From Alphaproteobacteria bacterium (lineage in GTDB: Bacteria > Pseudomonadota > Alphaproteobacteria > Rhizobiales > Aestuariivirgaceae): DNA of 9,419 bases. Of this stretch, positions 1 to 6,663 are shown one piece after another (position 1 is the first letter of the stretch; every line of letters starts with the position of its first letter). Under the pieces are notes generated by a model, which saw only the letters and a program-made list of their open reading frames with translations, had not been told where the DNA came from and searched no databases. Both the position numbers and the translations under genes were made by a program. The DNA lies in NCBI GenBank assembly GCA_024639035.1, contig JAHEJE010000099.1, positions 1 through 9,419 of the forward strand, read 5' to 3'.

Positions 1-50
1 TTTCCAAATTGGGCAACCGGTCCCATTTGCGACACACCCCAGCCGAGAGG

Positions 51-67
51 GTTAACCGGCTATTTAC
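51..67. promoter_or_regulatory. CtrA-box-like motif upstream of cpaA
   Basis: The sequence reads GTTAA-N7-TTTAC. The established CtrA consensus is TTAA-N7-TTAA(C), so spacing is exact and there is one mismatch in the right half. It lies about 80 bases before the chosen cpaA start, in GC-rich surroundings where TTAA is uncommon. CtrA directly controls pilin transcription in Caulobacter, which makes the context plausible. A motif match alone does not show binding. A sister motif lies upstream of cpaB. Confidence 0.4.
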
Positions 68-84
68 AGTCGTCATGACACTGT
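66..84. promoter_or_regulatory. imperfect palindrome in the cpaA leader
   Basis: ACAGT, one unpaired C, the 8-base palindrome GTCATGAC, then ACTGT form a 19-base dyad broken only by the extra C at 71. It begins where the CtrA-like motif ends and overlaps an alternative GTG start at 83. It could be an operator or a weak hairpin; nothing in the sequence identifies a binding protein. Confidence 0.3.
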
Positions 85-148
85 GAGCGCCACAAGGATC
101 GACACCCCCCCGCGGGCGCGATCGTTCACGCACAGACCTGGACAGGCC

Positions 149-655
149 ATGACCCTCACCAACTCCCTCGTTCTCGCCGTTTTCCCGATCATGTTGGTTG
201 CCGCGGGTATCGGCGATTTCCTCACCATGCGGATCCCCAACTGGTTGACCGGCACGATGATTCTGGCGTTTTTCGTGATGGCGTTGATCGCCGGAATGCC
301 GTGGCAGATCATGCTGTGGCACGTTCTTGCCGGTGTGCTCGTGCTTGCCGTTGGCATGTTGCTGTTCTTCACCATCAAGTTCGGCGGCGGCGATGCAAAG
401 ATGCTGGCTGCCGGGGCCTTATGGGTCGGCTGGCAGGGTCTTGTCCCCTTTATATTCTATACAGCGCTCTCCGGTGGGGTTCTTGCCATCGTCGCCATGA
501 TTTGGGTCTACTTGAAGCTGTCCCATGGCGAATCTGAGACCGGCTGGGTCAAAAAAATGTTCAGCCGAAAGATTGACGTCCCTTATGGCCTGGCAATCGC
601 CGGTGGCGGAATTCTGGCATTTCCGCAGACCTGGTGGCTCCAGTCGATGGTTTGA
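149..655 (+). CDS. cpaA: CpaA/TadV-type prepilin peptidase (A24 family)
   Basis: 168 residues, the usual short length for a CpaA/TadV peptidase, which lacks the N-terminal extension of PilD. It is an inner-membrane aspartic protease that removes the leader of Flp prepilin and TadE/F pseudopilins. The two catalytic aspartates of the A24 family are visible: Asp23 in GIGDFLTMRIPNWL, just after the first membrane segment, and Asp82 in KFGGGDAKML. About five hydrophobic segments cover the protein. An in-frame GTG at 83 would add 22 polar residues ahead of the first membrane helix. I chose ATG149 because A24 proteins of this type begin directly with that helix, though the ribosome site (GGACAGG, only two bases away) is poor for this start too. 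The gene lies 133 bases ahead of cpaB and is probably a separate unit, or the tail of a pilin-cpaA unit. Confidence 0.9.
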   Translation: MTLTNSLVLAVFPIMLVAAGIGDFLTMRIPNWLTGTMILAFFVMALIAGMPWQIMLWHVLAGVLVLAVGMLLFFTIKFGGGDAKMLAAGALWVGWQGLVPFIFYTALSGGVLAIVAMIWVYLKLSHGESETGWVKKMFSRKIDVPYGLAIAGGGILAFPQTWWLQSMV

Positions 656-788
656 GGCGATCAAATGAGGACGAATTTAAGAACATTCATCACCACCGGT
701 TAACCTTAATTTGACCATTAATCGTCACATTGCGTGACAGCGTGCCGAACGAACCGGCCAGAGCGATTGTAAGTCAGGACAAAGCTTA
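656..788 (+). promoter_or_regulatory. intergenic region, likely promoter of the cpaB-tadC operon
   Basis: This is the only sizeable gap inside the locus, and bases 661-725 are clearly richer in AT than the surrounding genes. TTAA occurs four times (677, 700, 706, 718). GTTAA-N7-TTGAC at 699-715 matches the CtrA consensus TTAA-N7-TTAAC with one mismatch. The 10-mer CCGGTTAACC at 697-706 is the exact reverse complement of GGTTAACCGG at 50-59 upstream of cpaA. Just downstream, GTCAC-N5-GTGAC (724-738) is a perfect 5-base-arm dyad. No convincing -35/-10 pair was found. The promoter is inferred from position, composition and motifs. Confidence 0.5.
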
Positions 789-1610
789 ATGAGTACGACC
801 CGGATAGCCATTCTCGGACTTGCCCTGGGAGCTGCTGTTCTCGCAGCATTTCTCGCCAAAGGATTCTTGGGCGAAAAGCCGCAAACCAAGGTAGTCGAAG
901 TTAACAAGGCCGAAACGACGGAAATTCTCGTTGTTTCCAAAGACGTCAAAATTGGCGGTCTTTTGAACAGATCGACAATGAAGTGGCAGGACTGGCCGAA
1001 GAAGGCCATCGCCAGCCACATGATCACCCGCAGGGCCAAACCCGATGCGATGGGCGAGCTTGAGAGCGCCCGGGCCCGCGCCCAGTTGTTCGAGGGCGAG
1101 CCGGTCTCGACCAGAAAGGTCATCTTGTCGACCCAGTCTGGCTTCATGGCAGCCATATTGCCCAAGGGCATGCGCGCCATCGCCGTGCGCGTTTCGGTGG
1201 AAACCGGCGCCGGCGGCTTCATCCTGCCGAACGATCGGGTTGACGTCCTGCTGACGCGCAAATTGAGCGGCGGCTCGGCTGCCCGCACGGTCACCGAGAC
1301 CATACTCACCAATGTGCGGGTCCTGGCGGTTGATCAGACTTACACCTCCGGCGGTGACGGCAAGGAAGAGCAGGTTGCGGAAAACAAGATCAACACCGCC
1401 ACGCTTGAGCTCGATCCACGCCAGTCGGAAGTGGTCGCGCTTGCAGAAACCACCGGACAGCTGACCCTGGCGCTTCGTGCGCTTGCCGACAACGGCTCCA
1501 GCGAGCTCGGCGACGACGGCCCGAGGTTGTCCAAGAAATATGCCACCGGCGCTGGCGAGATCACTGTCCTGCGTTACGGCATCGAAAGACAGACGGCCAC
1601 CAACGAGTAA
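789..1610 (+). CDS. cpaB: CpaB/RcpC family Flp pilus assembly protein
   Basis: 273 residues, typical of the family. CpaB is a periplasmic protein, anchored by its N-terminus, that works with the CpaC secretin; it carries a SAF-type fold like that of flagellar FlgA. Visible here: an N-terminal membrane segment (residues about 4-26, RIAILGLALGAAVLAAFLA), a SAF-like region (about 45-110) with the family's tryptophan-proline stretch KWQDWPKKAI, and the RcpC hallmark KGMRAIAVRVS followed by GAGGFILPNDRVDVLL (residues 140-155). The block ETILTNVRVLAVDQ is also typical. ATG789 follows AGGA at 776-779 with nine bases between. It is the first gene of the tight cpaB-tadC run, and cpaC begins 11 bases after its stop. 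Confidence 0.93.
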   Translation: MSTTRIAILGLALGAAVLAAFLAKGFLGEKPQTKVVEVNKAETTEILVVSKDVKIGGLLNRSTMKWQDWPKKAIASHMITRRAKPDAMGELESARARAQLFEGEPVSTRKVILSTQSGFMAAILPKGMRAIAVRVSVETGAGGFILPNDRVDVLLTRKLSGGSAARTVTETILTNVRVLAVDQTYTSGGDGKEEQVAENKINTATLELDPRQSEVVALAETTGQLTLALRALADNGSSELGDDGPRLSKKYATGAGEITVLRYGIERQTATNE

Positions 1611-1621
1611 GGTCTGTACCC

Positions 1622-3067
1622 ATGAGAACGACAATGAACCATGAAATGAATACCCTGGCCGTCAAGAGAGATTGGCCGCTGCGCAGCGCTGTTTCAGCCT
1701 TCCTGATCCTGCTCGCGATGGTGATGGGCGCCATGGCCTACACCACGGTCCAGGCAAACGCCGGCAACGACAACGCACGCTTTGTCCGCATAGGTCTCGA
1801 CAAATCGCTTGTTGTGCGCCTTCCCGCCGCCGCCAGCGACGTTCTGATCGGCAACCCGGAAGTGGTTGATGCGGTCGTGCGCACCCGCAACACGGCATAT
1901 CTGTTCGCCCGCAAGGTCGGTCAGACCAATGCATTCTTCTTCGATGCCAATGGCCGTCAGATTCTCAGCCTTGATATCGAGGTTGCCCACGACACCAAGG
2001 CCCTGAGCAAGCTCCTCAAGCGCTCAATGCCTGGCAGCGGCATCACCGTGGATACGGTCGGCGACAATGTCGTTCTCGGCGGAACCGCCAAGAACGCCTC
2101 TGAAGCCAAGACGGCGATGGATCTCGCGGCCCGGTTTGCCGGCGGCGATGAAAAGAAGGTCGTTTCGATGATCGCGATCACCGGCAAGGAGCAGGTCATG
2201 CTCCGCGTCCGCATCGCCGAATTGCAGCGCGACGTTCTCAAGCAGTTCGGTATCGATACCGACGTGGCCTTCGCGGTCGGCGAGAACTTCACCGCCCAGT
2301 TCTTCAACCCGAACCCGTTCACGGTTGGTCAGGGTCCGTTGACCGGTGGCTTCAACCGCGGCACGTTCTCAAATGGCAGCAGCCGCGTCGACACCATCGT
2401 GCGGGCCCTGGAGCGTGACGGATTGTTGCGCACTCTGGCCGAGCCGACACTGACGGCGATCTCAGGCGAAGCCGCCAAGTTTCTCGCCGGCGGCGAGTTC
2501 CCGGTCCCGGTCGGACGTGATGATAATGGCATCACGATCGAGTTCAAACCATTCGGTGTCGGCCTGAGTTTTACCCCGGTGGTGTTGGCTGAAGGCCGCA
2601 TTTCCATGCGGATCTCGACCGAAATCAGCGAGCTGACTAACGAAAACGCAATCATCCTGACCACGGTCGGATCGAATGCGACGGCTGCCATTCCGGGCCT
2701 CAGGGTCCGCCGTGCCGAAACCACGGTTGAATTGCCGAGCGGTGGTTCGATGGTCATGGCCGGCCTGATCAAGGAAGACATCAAGCAACAGCTCAACGGC
2801 ATTCCCGGCGTCAAGGACCTGCCGGTCCTTGGGACCCTGTTCCGCAGCCGCGACTTTCAGTCCAGCCGTTCGGAAATGGTCGTGATGGTGACCCCGTTCG
2901 TCGTCAACGCCGTCAATGAGAACAAGATTGCCACCCCCCTCGACCGGCTCAATGTCGCGACCGATCGCCAGACGATCCTGTTTGGCCGGCTCAACAAGGT
3001 TTACGGGGTTTCCGGAAACCGCCCAAAAGGCACATACCACGGCAACGTCGGCTTCATCGTCGAGTGA
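1622..3067 (+). CDS. cpaC: CpaC/RcpA secretin, outer-membrane pore of the Flp pilus
   Basis: 481 residues. CpaC/RcpA multimers form the outer-membrane channel through which the pilus exits. A signal peptide is clear: charged residues, a hydrophobic core at about 22-40, and a likely cleavage after QANA at residue 47. Residues about 55-115 (KSLVVRLPAAASDVLIGNPE onward) are the N-terminal pilus-formation domain of this family. A BON-like segment follows (about 115-185), then the secretin domain from about 190 to 440. The latter contains FLAGGEFPVPVG (287-298), the beta-rich repeats FKPFGVGLSFTPVV and GRISMRISTEIS, and the C-terminal signature ELPSGGSMVMAGLI with IPGVKDLPVLGTLFRS. Starts at residues 5 and 9 are also possible; the first ATG is preferred for TAAGG at 1608-1612, nine bases before it. 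cpaD follows after 21 bases. Confidence 0.95.
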   Translation: MRTTMNHEMNTLAVKRDWPLRSAVSAFLILLAMVMGAMAYTTVQANAGNDNARFVRIGLDKSLVVRLPAAASDVLIGNPEVVDAVVRTRNTAYLFARKVGQTNAFFFDANGRQILSLDIEVAHDTKALSKLLKRSMPGSGITVDTVGDNVVLGGTAKNASEAKTAMDLAARFAGGDEKKVVSMIAITGKEQVMLRVRIAELQRDVLKQFGIDTDVAFAVGENFTAQFFNPNPFTVGQGPLTGGFNRGTFSNGSSRVDTIVRALERDGLLRTLAEPTLTAISGEAAKFLAGGEFPVPVGRDDNGITIEFKPFGVGLSFTPVVLAEGRISMRISTEISELTNENAIILTTVGSNATAAIPGLRVRRAETTVELPSGGSMVMAGLIKEDIKQQLNGIPGVKDLPVLGTLFRSRDFQSSRSEMVVMVTPFVVNAVNENKIATPLDRLNVATDRQTILFGRLNKVYGVSGNRPKGTYHGNVGFIVE

Positions 3068-3088
3068 GTTGGTGCACAGGAGTTCAAG

Positions 3089-3778
3089 ATGATTAAGTAT
3101 CGCAGAAACAGACTGTCCGCCCTGTTGAAGGCAGCAGGATGTGCCGCCATCGCAGTCACCGCGGCCGGTTGTGAGGGGATCCACGGAGAGGTCGACGACG
3201 TCTACACCCCGCAGCTGCACTACCAGCGGTTCCCGATCGAGGTTTCCAAGGGCAAGGTGCGCATGAAGGTGCCGGCCCGCTCGGCTCGGCTCAGCACCGG
3301 CCACGAAGACGCCGTAGCGCGGTTCGGCCAGAGTGCCCGCAACCATCAGGCGAGCACCGTGTCGGTCGCCCGCCCTGCCGCGAGCAACTCCGCCGACATG
3401 GTTGCCGGCCGGATTACCCAGCTGCTGGCAGCTCAGGGCATTGCTTCCGACACCATTCGCCATACGACCTATTCCGGTCATGGTCCGGTGATCATGTCCT
3501 ACAGCCGCCACATGGCCCATACGGCCGAATGCGGCGACTGGTCGAAGGATCTGGCCCGTTCGTCCGACAATCAGCCCTACAGCGATTTTGGCTGCTCGCA
3601 TCAGCACAACATTGCGGCCATGGTCGCCAATCCGAAGGATCTGGTCCAGCCACGCACCTCGGCTCCGGCCAGCGCGGCGCGCCGCAGCAAGGTCTTGACC
3701 GATTATGCTGAAGGCAAGAACACCGCCACGAAGATTGATGCCAAGCAGGACGTCGCGATCTCCGACGCGGTGAAATAA
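3089..3778 (+). CDS. cpaD: CpaD family Flp pilus assembly lipoprotein
   Basis: 229 residues, the family's normal size. CpaD is an outer-membrane lipoprotein that probably acts as pilotin or partner of the CpaC secretin. The N-terminus is basic (YRRNR), then hydrophobic, ending in VTAAGC with the presumed lipidated Cys28; Ala instead of Leu at -3 is a weaker lipobox than usual. Family blocks are easy to see: MVAGRITQLLAAQGI, SYSRHMAHTAECGDW, YSDFGCSHQHNIAAMVANP, then DLVQPR and RRSKVLTDYAEGK near the C-terminus. Cys148 and Cys169 lie in the two most conserved blocks and could form a periplasmic disulfide. A strong ribosome site, AGGAG at 3078-3082, sits six bases before ATG3089. The gene is restricted mainly to alphaproteobacterial tad loci, which supports the taxonomic reading. 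Confidence 0.93.
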   Translation: MIKYRRNRLSALLKAAGCAAIAVTAAGCEGIHGEVDDVYTPQLHYQRFPIEVSKGKVRMKVPARSARLSTGHEDAVARFGQSARNHQASTVSVARPAASNSADMVAGRITQLLAAQGIASDTIRHTTYSGHGPVIMSYSRHMAHTAECGDWSKDLARSSDNQPYSDFGCSHQHNIAAMVANPKDLVQPRTSAPASAARRSKVLTDYAEGKNTATKIDAKQDVAISDAVK

Positions 3779-3779
3779 C

Positions 3780-3793
3780 AACTGAGTTCAGTT
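3780..3793 (+). promoter_or_regulatory. small dyad between cpaD and cpaE
   Basis: AACTGA-GT-TCAGTT is a perfect 6-base inverted repeat that begins two bases after the cpaD stop and occupies half of the 26-base gap before cpaE. As RNA it would give a short stem of about five pairs followed by TTAAC, too weak for a convincing intrinsic terminator. It may influence mRNA processing or translation of cpaE, or be chance. Confidence 0.25.
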
Positions 3794-3804
3794 TAACAAG
3801 CAAG

Positions 3805-5076
3805 ATGACAGGCACTCGACCGATGGAACAGGTACAGCAAGCTCAACCGGCCCCCGAAGATGTTGTTGCGTTGATACCGCGCATCAATATCCAGGCGTTC
3901 TGCGAAGACCAGAATACCGCCAACACCATGCAGAGCGTGATCGCCGACCGGCGTATGTCCAAGGCACACGTCAGCGTCCATCTGGGCGGCATCTCGGCGG
4001 CGATCCAGGCCTTCGGCAACTCAAAGACACCCGAGGTGTTGATCGTCGAATCGAACAAGCAGCGCGATGCCCTGCTGTCCGACCTCGGCCATCTTGCCCA
4101 TGTCTGCGATCCGAACACCAAGGTGATGATCATCGGCCACGTCAACGACATCATCCTGTATCGCGAACTGATGCGGCAGGGTATCAGCGAGTACATCGTG
4201 GCCCCGGTCCACCAGCTTCAGATCATCGACACCATCGGCAACATGTTCAGCGATCCCGAAGCAAAGCCGGTCGGCCGGGTGATGAGCTTCGTCGGCGCCA
4301 AGGGCGGTGTTGGCTCCAGCACCATTGCCCACAACGTCGGCTGGCTGTTTTCCAAGCAGTACGCCACGGACACGGTGATCACCGATCTCGACCTGTCGTT
4401 TGGAACCGCCGGCCTCAACTTCAACCAGGACGGCAGCCAGGGCATCTGGGATGCGATGTCCTCGCCGGATCGTGTCGACCAGGCCATCCTCGAGCGCATG
4501 CTGACCAAATGCTCCGATCGTTTGAGCCTGCTCAGCGCCAATGTGTCGATCGACCGTGAAGCCAGTATCGACGAGCGGGCGATTGAGAATATTCTCGATA
4601 TCGTCCGGTCAAACGTGCCGTGCGTCGTCGTCGACGTGCCCAACATCTGGTCGGCCTGGACCAAGCAGGTCCTGACCCAGTCTGACGAGGTCATCATCAC
4701 CGCGACGCCGGAACTGGCCAGCCTGAGAAACGGCAAGAATCTGGCCGATTTCGTCAAGGCGGCACGGCCGAACGACGCCCCGCCCAAGCTGGTTCTGAAT
4801 CAGGTCGGCCTGGCCAAGCGGCCGGAGATTCCGGTTGGCGATTTCGCCAAGGCCATCGGCATCGAGCCGACGATCATCATTCCGTTTGACGGAACGACTT
4901 TCGGCACCGCCAACAGCAATGGTCAGATGATTGCCGAGGTCGATGCCAAGTCGCAGGCGTTTTCCTCGATCTCGGATCTGGCGCAGATCCTCCAGGGTCA
5001 GGAGCCGCCGCCCAAGGAATCCAAGTCACCGATAGGGTCTTTGAAAGCAAAACTGTCGTCGCTGAGGAAGAAATAA
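3805..5076 (+). CDS. cpaE: CpaE/TadZ pilus localisation ATPase (receiver-like domain plus ParA/MinD domain)
   Basis: 423 residues. CpaE/TadZ marks the cell position of the Tad machine and belongs to the ParA/MinD superfamily. Residues about 15-145 form the receiver-like N-terminal domain (VLIVESNKQRDALLSDLGHL, VMIIGHVNDIILYRELMRQG), as in other CpaE proteins. The ATPase part starts with MSFVGAKGGVGSSTIAHNVG: the deviant Walker A GAKGGVGSST is at 164-173, with Lys166 as signature lysine. Walker A' is TDLDLSFG (193-200). The VVVDVPN block is at 274-280; from memory, relatives often have His where this has Asn280. ELASLRNGKNL and VLNQVGLAKRPEIP are characteristic. Start is uncertain: ATG3805 has almost no ribosome site, while ATG3823 (residue 7) has ACAGG ten bases upstream. 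The stop abuts the cpaF ATG exactly, suggesting translational coupling. Confidence 0.93.
   Translation: MTGTRPMEQVQQAQPAPEDVVALIPRINIQAFCEDQNTANTMQSVIADRRMSKAHVSVHLGGISAAIQAFGNSKTPEVLIVESNKQRDALLSDLGHLAHVCDPNTKVMIIGHVNDIILYRELMRQGISEYIVAPVHQLQIIDTIGNMFSDPEAKPVGRVMSFVGAKGGVGSSTIAHNVGWLFSKQYATDTVITDLDLSFGTAGLNFNQDGSQGIWDAMSSPDRVDQAILERMLTKCSDRLSLLSANVSIDREASIDERAIENILDIVRSNVPCVVVDVPNIWSAWTKQVLTQSDEVIITATPELASLRNGKNLADFVKAARPNDAPPKLVLNQVGLAKRPEIPVGDFAKAIGIEPTIIIPFDGTTFGTANSNGQMIAEVDAKSQAFSSISDLAQILQGQEPPPKESKSPIGSLKAKLSSLRKK
5064..5070 (+). promoter_or_regulatory. ribosome binding site of cpaF inside the cpaE 3' end
   Basis: GAGGAAG lies within the last codons of cpaE, six bases before ATG5077. 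Because cpaE ends at 5076 with TAA directly followed by the cpaF ATG, this purine-rich stretch fixes the cpaF start and suits re-initiation by ribosomes finishing cpaE. Confidence 0.7.
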
Positions 5077-6630
5077 ATGTTTGGAAAGCGTGGAGATACA
5101 ACTACGCCACCACCGGCCCCGGCGGCTCCGCCGCCGTCCGAAGACCGCGCTGGCGCACCTGCTGCCGCCGAAGCCGCGCCCGGATCGATTCCGGACCTGG
5201 CCGTGCCCGGCGGGCCGGATGCGTTCGATACCGGCGCCCAGCCTGAAAGCGCTCCGGTTCTGGTCGAGCAGCCATCGGCTCCGCAACAGGCCGCGGCTCC
5301 GGTCCCGGAACCGGGCAAGAAAGCCGGCAAGCGCTCCGACAGCTACTACGACATCAAGTCGACGATTTTCAACGCACTGATCGATGCCATCGACCTGACC
5401 CAGCTCGGACAGCTCGACCGCGACAGCGCCCGCGACGAGATTCGCGATATCGTCAATGAGATCATCGCTCTCAAGGACGTCGCGATGTCGATTGCCGAGC
5501 AGGAGGAACTGCTCGAAGACATCTGCAACGACGTGCTCGGCTATGGTCCGCTCGAACCGCTGCTGGCCCGCGACGACATCGCCGACATCATGGTCAATGG
5601 CGCCAATACGACGTTCATCGAAGTCGACGGCAAGATGCAAGAAACCAACATCCGGTTTCGCGACAACGCCCAGTTGCTGAACATCTGCCAGCGCATCGTG
5701 AGTCAGATCGGCCGCCGCGTCGATGAAGCCAGCCCGATTTGCGACGCCCGTCTGCCCGACGGCTCGCGCGTTAACGTGATCGCGCCGCCATTGTCGATTG
5801 ACGGCGCTGCGCTCACCATTCGTAAGTTTAAGAAAGACCGGCTGAAGATGTCGGATCTGGTGAACTTCGAATCGATTACACCGGAAGGCGCCACCATCCT
5901 TAGTATCGTCGGCCGGGTACGCTGCAACACGCTGATCTCCGGCGGTACCGGTTCCGGTAAGACGACCTTGCTCAACTGTATGACCGGTTTTGTCGATGAG
6001 GACGAGCGTGTCATCACCTGCGAGGACGCCGCCGAGCTGCAGCTGCAGCAACCGCACGTGGTGCGACTGGAAACCCGCCCGCCGAACCTGGAGGGTGAAG
6101 GCGAGATCACCATGCGCGATCTGGTCAAGAACTGCCTGCGTATGCGCCCCGAGCGGATTATCGTCGGCGAGGTGCGCGGACCGGAAGCCTTCGATTTGCT
6201 GCAGGCGATGAACACCGGCCACGACGGCTCGATGGGCACGGTCCACGCCAACTCACCGCGCGAGGCGCTGTCGCGTCTTGAATCGATGATCACCATGGGC
6301 GGCTTCGCCCTGCCGTCCAAGACGATCAAGGAGATGATCGTTGGCTCGATCGACGTGATCGTCCAGGCCGCGCGCCTGCGTGACGGCTCGCGCCGCATTA
6401 CCCACGTGACCGAGGTGGTCGGCATGGAAGGCGACGTGATCATCACCCAGGATCTGTTTCTCTATGACATCGTCGGCGAGGACAACGACGGCAAGATCAT
6501 CGGGCAGCATCGTTCGACCGGCATCGCTCGGCCGCATTTCTGGGATCGGGCCCGCTATTACGGCGAGGAGGCCAGGTTGGCCGAAGCGCTCGAGGCTGCG
6601 GAAATGCGCAACGAAGAATTTGACGACTAG
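5077..6630 (+). CDS. cpaF: CpaF/TadA pilus assembly ATPase
   Basis: 517 residues. CpaF/TadA is the hexameric VirB11/GspE-type secretion ATPase that drives Flp pilus extension, and in Caulobacter also retraction, from the cytoplasmic face of TadB/TadC. Residues 1-85 are a low-complexity Pro/Ala-rich tail, probably disordered. An N-terminal helical domain follows (about 90-165), then an N2-like domain with GYGPLEPLLARDDIADIMVNG. The ATPase motifs are intact: Walker A GGTGSGKTT (289-297, Lys295), the Asp box around TCEDAAEL (314-321), Walker B IIVGEVRG (361-368, Glu365) and the His box GSMGTVHAN (384-392, His390). The start is fixed by GAGGAAG six bases upstream and by abutment with cpaE. It is followed after 33 bases by tadB. 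Confidence 0.96.
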   Translation: MFGKRGDTTTPPPAPAAPPPSEDRAGAPAAAEAAPGSIPDLAVPGGPDAFDTGAQPESAPVLVEQPSAPQQAAAPVPEPGKKAGKRSDSYYDIKSTIFNALIDAIDLTQLGQLDRDSARDEIRDIVNEIIALKDVAMSIAEQEELLEDICNDVLGYGPLEPLLARDDIADIMVNGANTTFIEVDGKMQETNIRFRDNAQLLNICQRIVSQIGRRVDEASPICDARLPDGSRVNVIAPPLSIDGAALTIRKFKKDRLKMSDLVNFESITPEGATILSIVGRVRCNTLISGGTGSGKTTLLNCMTGFVDEDERVITCEDAAELQLQQPHVVRLETRPPNLEGEGEITMRDLVKNCLRMRPERIIVGEVRGPEAFDLLQAMNTGHDGSMGTVHANSPREALSRLESMITMGGFALPSKTIKEMIVGSIDVIVQAARLRDGSRRITHVTEVVGMEGDVIITQDLFLYDIVGEDNDGKIIGQHRSTGIARPHFWDRARYYGEEARLAEALEAAEMRNEEFDD

Positions 6631-6663
6631 GACTCAAACAGGCTGAACGCCAGAGGTTAGTAC

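Noticed and set aside
83..148. GTG at 83 as the start of cpaA
   Set aside because: It adds 22 polar, Arg/Pro-rich residues before the first membrane helix, which CpaA/TadV proteins do not normally have, and it overlaps a palindrome. ATG149 gives the standard length.
711..739. TTGACC (711-716) as a sigma-70-type -35 box
   Set aside because: At a 17-base spacing the -10 position reads GTGACA, which is not a credible -10 box. The TTGAC is better explained as part of the CtrA-like motif.
786..1634. Open frame (282 residues) on the - strand opposite cpaB
   Set aside because: It overlaps all of cpaB, which has clear family motifs and its own ribosome site; no domain is visible in the antisense reading.
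2462..3781. Long open frame (439 residues) on the - strand opposite cpaC and cpaD
   Set aside because: It is antisense to two well-recognised genes, rich in Arg/Gly/Asp/His as expected for mirror frames of GC-rich codons, and has no recognisable domain.
5026..6246. Long open frame (406 residues) on the - strand opposite cpaF
   Set aside because: It is a shadow of cpaF codon bias; the + strand reading has every ATPase motif of CpaF intact.
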